Origin: Sporothrix humicola
Lineage: Eukaryota; Ascomycota; Sordariomycetes; Ophiostomatales; Ophiostomataceae
Length of the DNA stretch: 64,000 nucleotides
Reading direction: 5' to 3'
Assembly: GCA_021396245.1 (NCBI GenBank)
Contig: WNYE01000099.1
Span: forward strand, 1 to 64,000
Below, in pieces: positions 13,900-25,483 of the stretch. The notes beneath the pieces are model-generated. The model was not told the origin of the DNA. It did no database searches and worked only from the letters and a program-made list of their open reading frames with translations. The stretch's first letter is position 1. Each line of letters starts with the position of its first letter. A program made the position numbers and the translations under genes.

Positions 13900-16800
13900 A
13901 AAGACCTCGCTGTGGTTGACGTCAAAGGAGACGTTATCGACGGCGGTGTTCTTCTTGAATGTCTTTGTGACGTGGGAGACGCAGAGGCCGCGATCGGGCG
14001 CGGCGGCAGCAGCTGCGAGTTCTTCGGGGGCGTCTTCACCGGCGACAGAAGACTGTGTGGCCTTCTTGCTGCGCATCATCTTTGTCAGGCGGTAAAAGGT
14101 GGCGCCGACGTTGCCGCTGTCGAACCAGAGGAGTACGGCAAACAAGAGGATGGACTGCCAGATCAAGTAAAAGATGGGCCCGCCGTACAGCGTAAACTTG
14201 CCCGGGCTGCTGCTAATGACGGTGCCGTCACAGGTCACCGAAAAGAGGTTGAGGACGATAAAGAGGGAGCGAATCACAGATCCAATGGGCGCAACAGCCG
14301 ACGTCACAAAATGCACAATCAGCAGGTCGCCGTCAATGTGGTTGACGGGCGCATAGGTAATCGTGGCCAGGTAGGCGATCATGTAGACCAAAAAGATAAT
14401 GGCCTGGTAGGCGGCCGTGAAAGCATAGGCGGTCAGCTGGTTGCGCGAGAAAAGGGAGATATTGTAGGCCAGAAGGGCCGAGGCGAGGCCGTAGAGCGCG
14501 AAAATGAGAAACAGGTAGCCAACATGGTACCAGACGCTCGACAGGGCTGCAAACAGAATGGTCATGAGCGCCGACGCCACGAGGACAATGGCAAAGTCAA
14601 AGCCGACATAGGCCATCCACAGCGGCAGGGCGCGGACGCCGTTGGAGTACTCGAGGCCGCGGACGTGGCGACGACGCTCGAGGTTGGGATACAGCGAAAA
14701 GAAGCCGGGGTAGGCGGCACAGGCGAGGCTGACATAGACGAGCATCTGCAGCGACTTGCCGGTGCTGGGCGACCAGGGAATATCAAAGTCGGCATAGTTG
14801 GCGGAGATGGACAGGTTGGCCAACAAGACGTTCATGAGGTTCTGGCCGAAAAAGGCGTTGACATGGTCCAGGTAGTCGCCGAGATAGGCCACAGTGGGAG
14901 GGGAGCTGCTGTCACCGAGCCAGAAGCCGGCGGGCGTCACGTTCCTGCGGTACTGCACAATGAGTTCGTTGAAATTGTCAAAGGTGTCGGCCAGGGTAAT
15001 GTTCTTGAAGAGCTGGGAAACGATGGCCGTATCGTTGTTGCTGCCTCCACTGCCGCCGTCGGTGCTGCTGTTTGTAAACATGGGCGTAAAGAGGTTGATG
15101 ATCGAGGAAAGGTCGGCGAATCGCGACGCTGGGCCGGCCACAAGGAACAGGTAGTCGCCAGCATCTGCCAGGTTCTGCGGGTCGTCATTGGACGACTGCT
15201 CGGTCGACGAGCAGCCCACGGGTTTCTGGTTGCGGACAAACAGCGTGACAAGGCCAGCCGCAAGAATGGGAATCACCAGGGCTGCGGCGGACGGCACCCA
15301 GTTGTGCTTGAAGACAATGAAGCGCTTCATGAACAGGACGCGGGCCTGCCTCCAGTAGCCGATCTTGCGGCCCGAAAGCAGCTTGAGGCCGTCGGGGTTG
15401 CAGGTCTGGTCGTTGGTGTTGGCATTGGCGTTGGCTGCTGGTGAAGGATTTGGCACGAGCATGCCAGATGCTGTTGGCTTGACAGCGTCGGACGCCTGCT
15501 GCTTCTCGCCAACGACACTGGTGCTACTGTCCTGGCCAGACTCGGTCCCGGCCGCCTGGCTCTTTTCGTGCTCCTCCTGCTCTTGCTGGACTTCTTCGGC
15601 AAGCTGCAAGAAGACATCTTCGAGAGTTGGACCGGAGAAGCGGTAGTCGGTCACGCCAAAGGCTTCGAGCGCACGAATGGCTTGAGCTGCGAGGCCAGAT
15701 GAGGGCGCAATGTACGTCACCAAATCGAAATAGTCCTTCTTGACGACGCCCTCGACATCCGGCAGGTCGCGGTCGCTGCGCACAACCACGGCAGCCTTGT
15801 CGTTGGGCTTGGTCTTGTGCACGTGGATGCGGTAGCCGCCGCCCAGCTTGTCTTTGAGGGCGACAGACGAGCCGTCGGCGCGGAGGGTGCCCTTGGACAG
15901 AATGGCAATGTGGTCCGACAGCAGGTCGGCCTCGTCCAGAAAGTGCGTGGTCATGATAATCGTGCGGCGGCCGCGCTCGGCCAGCAGAATGTCCCAGATC
16001 TTGCGCCGGCTCAGCGGGTCGAGACCGCTCGACACTTCGTCGACACAGCAGACGGCGCTGCCGCCCGTGAGCATCATGCCGAGCTGCAGCTTGCGCTGCT
16101 GGCCGCCCGACAGCGTCTTGGCGCGGGCCGAGGCCTTGTGCTCGAGATCGACGGCCTTGATGAGGTCACGGATCTCCTGATCGGAGGCGCGGTTGTAGGG
16201 CGACTTGAGGCGGTTGAAAATGTGCAGGTGCTCTTCGACGGTGATCTGGTCCCACATGACGTTCTTTTGGGGCGCAATGCCGAGGCCGTGTGTGCCGTCG
16301 AGCGTGATGCGGCCGCTGGTCAGCTTGCTCGTGCCGGCAATGGCATCGAGTGTCGTACTCTTGCCGCTGCCGTTGGCGCCGAGCAGCACGAGAATCTGGC
16401 CGTGGACCGCCGACAAGGTCAACTCCTTGACGGCGTGCACGGGTGCAGGCGCCTTCTTTATCCAGCCAAAAGCACGGCGAAGGGGGCCAGGCGTATAGGT
16501 CTTGCTAAACTGGTCGAGTTGCAGGGCTGGAAGAGGGTTGCCATTCTCATCGACGCCGCCACCCTCTGGCCGTGTCTCGATGGTCCGGCCAGTCGTGATT
16601 GTACCGTAGAGATAGCGCTCAATGTATGCGCCGATAATAGGGTAGATGATGATTTGCAGAACAAGGAAAACCCAGAGCACAATACCGGGCAGATGCCAGG
16701 GGCTGTCTGGTGCCACTTTGACGAGGTTGATGGGCAGCTCCTTTTTCTCCCAGCGGGCGACGTTGGTGATAAAGTACACGTAGTTGCACGGTGCAAACAG

Positions 16801-17964
16801 CAAGCTCAGAGCGGTCACTGTTCCTGTTGGCGGTCGAGTAAGAGTCTGGGCGATAATGGCCAGCAGGAGGTAGACAATGGTGACGGAGACACCACTGAGC
16901 TGCGAGCGGCGGAACAACGAGGATCCCATAAGCGACATGGACGCCAGCGCCAGGCCGACGGTGATGTGGTATAGGATGATGACGGCGGCGTTGGAGTGTG
17001 CAAAGACGCTTGCAGACACAATGGCAGACCCCAGAGCCCAGCCGGGCAGGTACATGGCGACAAACGACAGGTGGTACGACACGAGACGCGCCACCTGGGC
17101 CTCGCCCCAGCGGTGGCCGCTTTCCGACGTGGCCATCATGGAGTCGATGAGCGTCGACATGCCGAGTTCGCGCTCTGTGGCCACAAAACCCGTCAAATGA
17201 TAACAAATGCCAATGACGCCCGAGATGAAGGCGACGGCCAGAAAGTTGGTCAGCGACGACTGGTACTGCACGCGGATCTCGTCGTTGCGCTCGTCGGGCG
17301 TGAGTGAAGTAAAGGGGTACTCGTGGACGTCGCCGTTGGCAATCACGTTCGTGTCGGCACTACCGCCTTTTGTTGTCTGCCCTACAATGGCCGCGTCAAT
17401 GGCGTGCTGAAAGGGTAGCATGTACACCTCGCCGTCGTTGGTGCTCTTGTCGACGTTGATCTTGCCGGCGCCCAGCGACCCGTCCAACCGAATGTCGTAC
17501 TTCCAAATGCCGCCGGGCCCCTCGTCGGGCGATGCCACAAAAAAGACGGCGCCATAGCATGTCGTGACACCTCTCAGACTGCTGTGGCAGACAGTGTCAA
17601 TCTGCGTGTCGTTGGCCAGCCGCACAACGGAGCCGCCGGCATCCTCGACCTGGGCGGCTACCGCGTCAATGACGGCGTCAATGGCACCGCCCGACAATCC
17701 TCCATTGTAGAAAGCGACGGTATGGCGGCCGGTGGTGGCGGCGTCGGCGAGAGCGTCGGCGAGCGGCAGCAACGGCTTGAGGGTGCCGATGCCAAAGACG
17801 GCCGGCGGTACAAACAGGTATTTGGCAAACGAAAAGAAGGCAAAGAGGATGAGCGGGATGATGAGGGCGCGGATGACCGTGGCGAGCGGGTTCCGGATCA
17901 AGACGATGCGCACGTTCTTGGCCGAGAGCGTCCAGACCTGGCGGAAGAAGAGGCCGGCACCCAT
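12817..17964 (-). CDS. ABCA-type full-size ABC transporter
   Basis: A 1715-residue, apparently intronless membrane ATPase with two TM-NBD halves, as in the ABCA (lipid transporter) subfamily. Each half has one hydrophobic helix near its start (about 20-52 and 885-912), a large soluble loop, then a TM cluster (about 240-450 and 1070-1290). NBD1 has Walker A GANGSGKST (about 529-537), signature LSGGQQRKLQLG, Walker B AVCCVDE and the H-loop MTTHFLDEAD. NBD2 has GPNGAGKST (about 1359-1367), LSGGNKRKLSLG, AVVILDEP and LTTHSMEEAD. All catalytic residues look intact; NBD1 has Val where Pro usually follows DE. The start MGAGLFFRQV at 17964 is preferred: the frame is open 40 codons further upstream, but that stretch is low-complexity and the ABCA pattern begins at MGAGL. 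The substrate is unknown, probably lipid, at plasma or vacuolar membrane (inference). The antisense strand is also largely open but is a shadow of codon bias. Confidence 0.93.
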
Positions 17965-20900
17965 GGCGAGAGGTCGTCGGTTTTCAGTCCGGGAGGAGGA
18001 GGGGAAAATGTCGATGTCTATGAGTTGAAAGCCATGTGTGTTGTGTTGTGTCGTGGTTGTGTCGAGAGAGCCGTTACAGGTCAACCGTGAAGAAATGAAC
18101 GTCGTTGTTGTTGTCCCAGTCGTCGAGTGTGAGTGTGGAAATATTTATTTCAAAGCACGCGAGGCGCTGGAGATCGTCGCGCAGGGTCCGTTTCGGGTTG
18201 TCGCGCAAAGTCGCATCGATCGCCGATGCAGATTCTCAGATTCGGTAGGAATATTGCCGAATGGGTTGTGAACGAGACTCAACAGTCTCTTTTGTCAAAC
18301 GATTGACGATTTGTCGATTGTCGAAAAGAAGGAGAAGAAACACAGCAGCACAGAAACCAGGACGACAAAGAATGAGCGCTCGCCAGAGTCTTAAGTCGTT
18401 AGTCGGGATGCGGGCCAAGATTCGAGCCGATATTGTGGTTGTGAACAAGTGTGGAGGTGTGGTGCGCCGAGAAAAATAGAGCGAGAAGACCCAGAAAAAA
18501 AGGTCGAGAAAACAACAAGCCTTCAAGGGAGAGGAAGAAAAGAGAGGAGACAAGGCAAAATGAACACAGGCTGACGGTTGCACAACACTGAAAATTACGC
18601 CCGATGACGAGGACAAGACGAAACGAGAGACAATTAGAGCGGGAAGGGAGGAACCCGAGAAAGGGGAAGGTGGAAGAATGTAATAATGGAGGCCGCAAAT
18701 TGGAGAAATGAAAACACGGCGCGGCACGCAGACTCGAATTGGTGAGGTGAGGAATGCGATTGTCTGTTAATTCTGCAGCGAAACGGCGAACAAGACTCGT
18801 ATTACCAGTCTAGGCAGGCGTATTTTGTTGTAATCCCCGTGTTTTGTGTTTGGTGTCTGCCGGGCGTAATTTTGTATGCTTTTCGGGGCTTTCGTTTCGT
18901 CCGAGTTCCCCGAATCTTCAGACGACGACCACGACTGAACAAAAATCGACAAAAACGAGTGTCCAGCAATTTCTTATGCTGTGCCGCGAATGTGAGGATC
19001 TCAGCAAAAAGGAGAAGAGAAGCAAAAGGGGAGAAGAGCTCAGGAGCTCAAATGGAGAGAGCCCCGAAGAGCTCACGAGCTGGCAAGAACCTCAATGAGC
19101 TCGCAAGAAGTGTATGAGATCAACGAGGAAGCTGCGACCGACCACAACATACAACTCTTAGTATTACTTCTATGTTTAGCTCGAGATAAGAAGCTGGAGA
19201 AAAAAACAGATCAAGGCCAAAGGATATGACAGAAAGCCGGCCGGTCCAAAAGTACTTTTTTTTGACGGCGTCAGTCAGTCAACCAGTCAATCAAACTTGA
19301 AGTAGTCTGTTCTCGAGGGGGGGGCGAAAGTGTTTGGCAAGCGAGGCAAGCTTGCTCGCTTGCTCGTAAGGTCAGGCCAAGCAGAGGCCAAGATAGTTCC
19401 AAGAGACCAAGAGCGTTCGCGCCTGCCAATTCTCTGCGCCCAAGAAATGTACGCGTATTCGAGTTGTGAACTGGTCGCCCTTTCCTCATGTTGTCGGTCG
19501 TTCTTTCCTTTGCGCCCGTTTGGAATCTTTTTTGCATCATGGATGCACAAATACACGATTGCACCTTCCCGCCAAGACCAAGGAGATGCTTTAACAGCAG
19601 GAAGGCGCCAATAGAAACGAAAAAGGAAACTACGAACGACAGCTTCCAATAAAGCGGGGGATGGAAAGAACAAGAGATGCTGCCCTCACGAGGACAAGTT
19701 CTAGATCTTGACAATGTCAACGACCGTTGTACTCGTTGGATTCTCGAACGTCCAACAAACAATCCTAGCTTCGCGGTTTTATATGTAGAATTCGAGACTT
19801 CTTGCACTTGGGGGATAGCGTGATGTGCCCCGGCCACGCGAACGGTTCCTTTTTGTGGGCGGATCCCAAGGGAGCCAGGGCCCGGCCAAAGCCTATTTGG
19901 TGGGCGATCATGGCCTATGAAAGGTTGCTTTTACCATGTTTATTTAGTGCTAGTGAATCCTCTGAGACATCTCCCCCACGATTCCACGATCCTGATTCTG
20001 ATCCTGCAGAGCCAGGTCCACCACCGACGACATCTTGCGATATGCTTGTTCCCTGAAGATAGGAAAGGGAATACCGCCAACAAGTCAATTGAAGAGAAAT
20101 CACGGATCCGAAAAACACGGCGATACTTTTCAACGGGGCTCGGCGCCCGGCTTGGCAGAACATCCCCGAGGGAAAGATTCAGATCACGGACTCGGACTCG
20201 TAGACAGACAAATCGAGGCACGGGCCCGCAATGCCCCGTTTTCGAGCATCCCGTTCTCCGTTTATCGTCGACGACACAAGAACGCTTGACCGTAGCAGCA
20301 CAAACGGGACCTCGAGAGCACGATGACTAGCCAAGACGAACAGCGACGGGAGTGGCTTCGGCAAAAGAAGTGGCGTCCAAGTTCCAAGTGGATGAGTGTG
20401 CTCGGGCCTGGCGTTCGACGTCCGAGTGTCTGCAGGCTACGTTTAGGTGATGTGATGATGTATTGTGTCTGTTGGAAATTATCGTGGCGATCATTGGACA
20501 GACAAGAAGTGCTCGTGTACACAACTCGTTGGCTAGTTGTAGAAAACATAAGTGTCAAAGAGTCTTGTTCTGAGCTGTCGTTTTGCTTGGGCACAAGAAT
20601 GCATAATCCGTCCAGCACTCCTGCATACGACATGAGCATTTGCATAAAAAACACGGCGGGAGAGAAGATATGTGAACATTGTCGAGAGAGTAGGAAGAAT
20701 GGCCAAGGCGAATGAAGAATGCCAACATACGCACAGTCACTTTTCTTTGGAGGGGAAATCTCAAAAATCTCTCGGCGCACCGGCAGTCTGATCCCAGCAC
20801 CCCGGTCGGGTCTCTGGCGTTTTGAACCGTTTTGATGTCCATCGCCGCACGGGGCACCCCTCTTTACAGCATGTCCTCATTTTATGTGAGGGTTTGAGGT

Positions 20901-23237
20901 ATGAATATGAGACTCACTGATAGTAGGCAAGCACACCTTCTTTAGGTGAGAAATGCAGTGCCTGGGAGAGTGTTTTGCCTTTAGTACTTAATCTATCTAC
21001 ATCGTGGAGTAGCATCATTGCGTTTGGATCGCCATCCATCTTCCTCCGCCCTGGTCTCAACGTATTTATGAGATACAATGTTTTGTGTAAATTAGCATTT
21101 GTTTCATTTGCGATGGGAATAAATCAAAATGTTTCTCTTTCTTTTTATTCTTTTGCTTTATTTCTCGGTATTTTCTCATTATAAAATTGGATGGGAAAAA
21201 AAATAAGAACATAAAAACGATATAAAATAAACACATAAATCCAGAAAGATACGCAACATCTCCAGCCTCTTCTCAGCTCACTGCCGACATTACATCTAGT
21301 TGTGATCAGCGCCTGTACCAGAAAAATAGTCCTCATCCAACGCTGTGCCTGGACCTCTTCTGCATCTCACCGTACGCCGTATGCAGTGAAAGCGAGCATA
21401 CCTTTCCTCCATCCTCTCCACGAGGACCGTGTCCAGAACAAAACTTGACGACGACGAGAATGAGGGGAAGCCTGCTCGAAGAAGGAGAGGGAGTGAACTC
21501 GAGTTGACCAGACTGGCCTGGATGTAAGTAAGCCAGAAAAGGCTCTTGCGTCAACCAAACATTTACCCTGGCTCACCTGGGCTCACGCCAACGAGGATCA
21601 TCATTATCCATGCCGTCCCATTGTCGTCCAGGGGCCATCGCTGTGAAGTTTGGGACGTAATGATGAGCTCAGATAATGTTCTTTAGCGGCCTTCTTTCAA
21701 GGCAATGATAATGAAAATCGTGGGAAGAACTTTTTATGATTATTCTGGCAAGCAAAGTTGCAGTCCATCTCGACCCTGCCGAAATTATAGACATTATGCG
21801 CCAAATCGCGGTGTATCTTCATTTCCCTGTCCACCCTCATTTTTGCTACGCCCACCTCCTATGCAGGTACTCGGCATTTTCCCGTCCTTTTCGGAGGGTT
21901 TTGTCTGTCAGTGTCTTGGAGCCTTGCTATTTTCCTGGGCCAGAACGCAAACTGTGCCGTCTCTGCAGTCCTCCTGCCGGCAGTCTCACCGCTTTGCAGA
22001 GGGCGGGAGAAAGACAAGTCTGAATAAGAGAGCCAGTGCTGGGTATCAGAGACGGACCAAGCGTTCCCCCGCACGCAATGACAGGAGTTCGGGCATGTAC
22101 CGATGCAACTACAACCTGACGCAAGGTACGACCTTGTCTTTCTGTGTCTCTTTTTTGTCTGCTTTCTTTTGCTTTTATTCTTCCGGTGAGCGACGCTCGG
22201 ATGAAAAGACATTGGACGTGGCAGAGGATTGACAGGGCACGGCGATGTCTGATAGGGCAGAGTATCTTGTAAGGCACCCAAAAAGGAAATTGAGTGACGT
22301 TTAGTGAGAAGGGGACACAACGAAAAGAGGCAAAAGGAGCAGCAGCACAAGAGGTCCCTGCGCATGCAAGCTTTGGCAAGCCTTTGCAAGCTTTTGCTGA
22401 TGAACGACCGACTGTGGAGAAGGATGATGTTGATCAATGAGATTGTGCTTCTGACGGCTTTCTTGTCCAGACACAAAAACCAGATGGCCAGGCAGGGCAC
22501 GGATCGCCGCGATTCTCGTCTCTTTTGCCCTCCATGTTGCAGTGAAATGCTCTGCAGGTTGATGTGCAATGCCGTGTTTATTTGTTTCGTCTGAGCGAGA
22601 AAAGCCTCTGTCGTGAGGAAGGATGACTGGATGCAACGCCGCCAAAGACGAAACATCTTACAAGTGTTACGGTCCTCCCTCCAGCGCACTGCCTGCAACA
22701 ACGTTAGCTGCCCAGCCGGGCATCAAAGGCCGAGTGGAGCTGGATCGCGAGCTACTCCCTCTCTGAAAGACGATATGCGGATTGACAACTGGGATTGGCA
22801 CCCACAGACTGAGCCGTTGTCCACATCAGGACAAGCTCACTGAATACCTGCAGGAGAGAGATCATAGCACCACCATCTCAGCAAACTTCATGGAGTGCGG
22901 ATGGCAGATCACAGACGGACAGACGGCATGAACAAGGTCTACAAGTGTCACGACGAGAAGGGGACGAAGCGGAGGCAGGCCGGCCTGAACATATTTGAGC
23001 TGAGGGCTGATGGACGGCAGACAATCTTTTCCTTCCTCGCCGTCAGTTGTATTTGTTCTGATCCCTCTTGAACACGCAAGGTGTATATATGTTGGTCGTT
23101 CCTCCTGTTCTCACGATTTCCGTTTCCATTCTGATCAGACACTGTCCTCACACTAACACTTTCACCTACATCAGATACTACTGTGTATATCATTTTCTCT
23201 TTTCATACATCACAAACTCTTCACACCCTCCCTCACA
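17965..23237. other. Gene-poor stretch, 5.3 kb, between divergent genes
   Basis: It lies between the ABC transporter start (minus) and the MWxR repeat gene (plus), so it holds two divergent promoters. A minus-strand open frame of 280 codons (21859-22701) shows no codon bias, domain or recognisable similarity and is not accepted as a gene. Near 19.04-19.10 kb the palindrome GAGCTC occurs four times in about 70 bases. Otherwise I see nothing. Confidence 0.55.
23084..23090 (+). promoter_or_regulatory. Possible TATA box of the MWxR repeat gene
   Basis: TATATAT lies about 150 bases upstream of the ATG at 23238, a plausible spacing for a fungal TATA box. No experimental support. Confidence 0.4.
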
Positions 23238-23747
23238 ATGTGGTCCCGCGCACTCCTCTTTGCCGAGCCGGCCGTTGATGCCGCCCCGCCGATGTGGCAC
23301 CGTCCTGCCCAGCCGGGCAGCCAGCTGATCTCCTTGGACCCTGTGGTCACGGCGACGCCCATGTGGAATCGTCCGTTGACTCGCCGGGACGACGCCGTTC
23401 CTATCTTTGAAGAAGCCGTCGTCAGCCCCTCGCACATGTGGCACCGCGCGCCCACGGGCATGCCAATGTGCCCCTGCTGCACGAGCCCGACGCCCGCCAG
23501 CCTGGCTATGGCCGAGCGCGCCGAGGCCCTCATGACGCCACCGCGGAGCCCTGTGTCGGTGCGTCCGTCGACGACGGCCACCACCGCGACCACAGTCCCT
23601 CGCCGCAGTTCCGAGAGTGCCTTCTCGGTGAGCACCACTGGCTCGCAAAGACGCGTGCGCCTGCAGCACCAGGCCTCCTCGTTCAGCCTGCGGATCAAGC
23701 GCAGCTTTGCGCGCCTCCGTGGCCGGTCGAGTGTTGAGTCCATGTAG
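23238..23747 (+). CDS. Small protein with degenerate MWxR repeats, function unknown
   Basis: A single-exon 169-residue ORF. The ATG context (CTCACAATG) is good, a TATA-like element lies upstream, and codons favour G/C in third position, so I take it as a real gene although I do not recognise the family. The first 70 residues contain four degenerate repeats starting at residues 1, 19, 42 and 67: MWSRA, MWHRP, MWNRP, MWHRA. The first three are each followed by a short acidic/hydrophobic segment (FAEPAVDAAP, ISLDPVVTAT, IFEEAVVSPS). A CPCC cluster follows (about 73-76), then a Ser/Thr/Pro-rich linker and a basic C-terminus (SLRIKRSFARLRGRSS). There is no signal peptide or membrane helix. The opposite strand is open too (208 codons) but has no start or repeat logic. 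Location and role are unknown. Confidence 0.7.
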   Translation: MWSRALLFAEPAVDAAPPMWHRPAQPGSQLISLDPVVTATPMWNRPLTRRDDAVPIFEEAVVSPSHMWHRAPTGMPMCPCCTSPTPASLAMAERAEALMTPPRSPVSVRPSTTATTATTVPRRSSESAFSVSTTGSQRRVRLQHQASSFSLRIKRSFARLRGRSSVESM

Positions 23748-25483
23748 GGGCTGGTCGACTCGAAAGAAAACAACAAAACAAAACCCAACAAATACCAAAA
23801 GCAACATGGTTAGCAAGAAATGCCGCCATACCCATTATTATCTTTCCTTTCTGTCTTATTCTCTTGTCACCCTTTTCGATATACCACCTTTGACCTGCCA
23901 CACTTTGGCCCCCCGTTTCTTTATCTCTTCTCTTCTTCCATGTCTTATTCCCTTTTCTTTCATCACGTGGCATGCACTGGCATGTCCACACGACATTCGC
24001 TCAAGATACCAACACACACTGGCCAGGAAACGGCCGTCTCGTCTTCTTTTCCCTTTCCTTATGATTTCTCTTTCTTCCTTCTGTATGACCTCTGTATTTC
24101 ATACCTACTCTTGCACTTGCAAGATACTTTGGCCAACCGGGCCATCTTCTCTTTTCCTTTTCTTCTCTTTGTTGTTCTTCATGCGTTGGGGAAAGATTGT
24201 TAGTTTTGTCAAAACAGCGACAGAATAAAAAAAACAATGTCCATACTAAAGAATATCAGCCATAACATGGCTATATGCAGGTTTAGCCTTTGTGAGAGTG
24301 CTCATCTCAAGGTGAAACAGGTGCAACCGTAACTGTAAGCCGGCAAGTCAACTCGGCGAGACTCTGTTTCTTATTGGTGGTGTGAGGCACATGTTTTTGT
24401 TTTTGTGGTCGCTTTGCGACTGGTGGTGTGGCTCTCCTATTCGCACAGTCTCAGCGTCACATTGCGATCAGCCAACCATCAAAAACCCACCCAGACATCG
24501 AAAGCCGAGCTTTCCAGCGCGTGTTCTGCACGTTGATCAGTTGTTGGTTAGTGGGCGGGCGGCGTACGGAGAAGAAGAAGTAAACAAAAAGAATGACAGT
24601 GAAGAGCGAGAAAAATAGACAAGACAAAGGCACTTGGGCTCGTGGCTTGCCAATTGGCTTCTGACAGCCTTCCTCAAGCCGCTGGAGCTCGTTGCCTTTT
24701 TGGGACCGTCGCTTCCTCTGTTTCCAATTTGTCGCATCGCAGCTTCCAAGTCGATTGGGAGACACAGCCATATGCACCTGCCGTATGTAAACATTCACGC
24801 TTGAACACACCGAACGCACTTGCCGTATGGCCTGCCAGAATGTCGTCACTGGTAGAAGAAAATAACCCGTGTGTCGCGCCTTCCGAGCACCAAGACCTTT
24901 TTGGGCTTGGATTTGCCGCTCCCGGAATCGTCGGCGTCGCGCTTGCTTCTTTTTCTTTGCACAAGCAAATTCGCCCCTTTGGACCGTTGTGGACGCGGGG
25001 AGCCCGCTAAAAGCGCCTCTAAACCGCCCCAGAACGCCTCAAAACGCCCTTAAACACCCTAAACTCCGTTCCGAATTGGCGTTGCAACTCTGGCTAGGCT
25101 GCGACAAATGGGCTACTGCTGGTGCTAGCGGATCGGCATTGAAATTATTCAGCCCACCACACCCACATTGTCTCCTTCGCTAGCTCATAATAGGGGTCTT
25201 CTCCTACCTTTTTTTTGGTCTTCTTTCTTTCTCGTTGAACATCGTCACATCCAATTCACGTCCGACGACAAACCTGCCGTGTTGTAGCCCTCGAAGCTGC
25301 TTCCTATTGACTCGACCCGTTTCTCTGACCATCCTCTCCTCAACAATGGCATCTTGACCCTCGACGACAGCTCCCGACTCCTATATTTACTTTCGAAAAC
25401 GGGCCACAAATAAACAGACCCGACTTCCTTCGAGACAACAACCACATAACAAATCACACAACAGGGGAAAAACAACCACCAGT
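23748..25483. other. Intergenic region with upstream sequence of the DUF2456 gene
   Basis: No gene is supported. The first part is pyrimidine-rich 3' sequence of the upstream gene. The second part holds the degenerate 10-bp repeat listed separately and the likely promoter and leader of the gene at 25484. Confidence 0.6.
25011..25070. repeat. Degenerate 10-bp tandem repeat, six units
   Basis: Six consecutive 10-base units vary around AAAACGCCCT (AAACCGCCCC, AGAACGCCTC, AAAACGCCCT, TAAACACCCT and others). The array lies about 410 bases upstream of the ATG at 25484. It may be a cluster of CGCC-type factor sites or a decayed minisatellite; the sequence does not decide. Confidence 0.65.

Noticed and set aside
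12889..15444. 851-codon plus-strand ORF over the ABC transporter
   Set aside because: It is antisense to a gene with strong GC3 bias, has Val/Gly/Asp-rich meaningless composition, and covers the conserved NBD2 of the real gene.
15817..16974. 385-codon plus-strand ORF over NBD1 of the transporter
   Set aside because: Same antisense shadow effect; no domain.
21859..22701. 280-codon minus-strand ORF
   Set aside because: No codon bias or recognisable segment; composition typical of random sequence.
25040..25066. CACCCTAAACTCC reminiscent of telomere repeats
   Set aside because: Only one near-match to CCCTAA, inside a degenerate 10-bp array; not telomeric.
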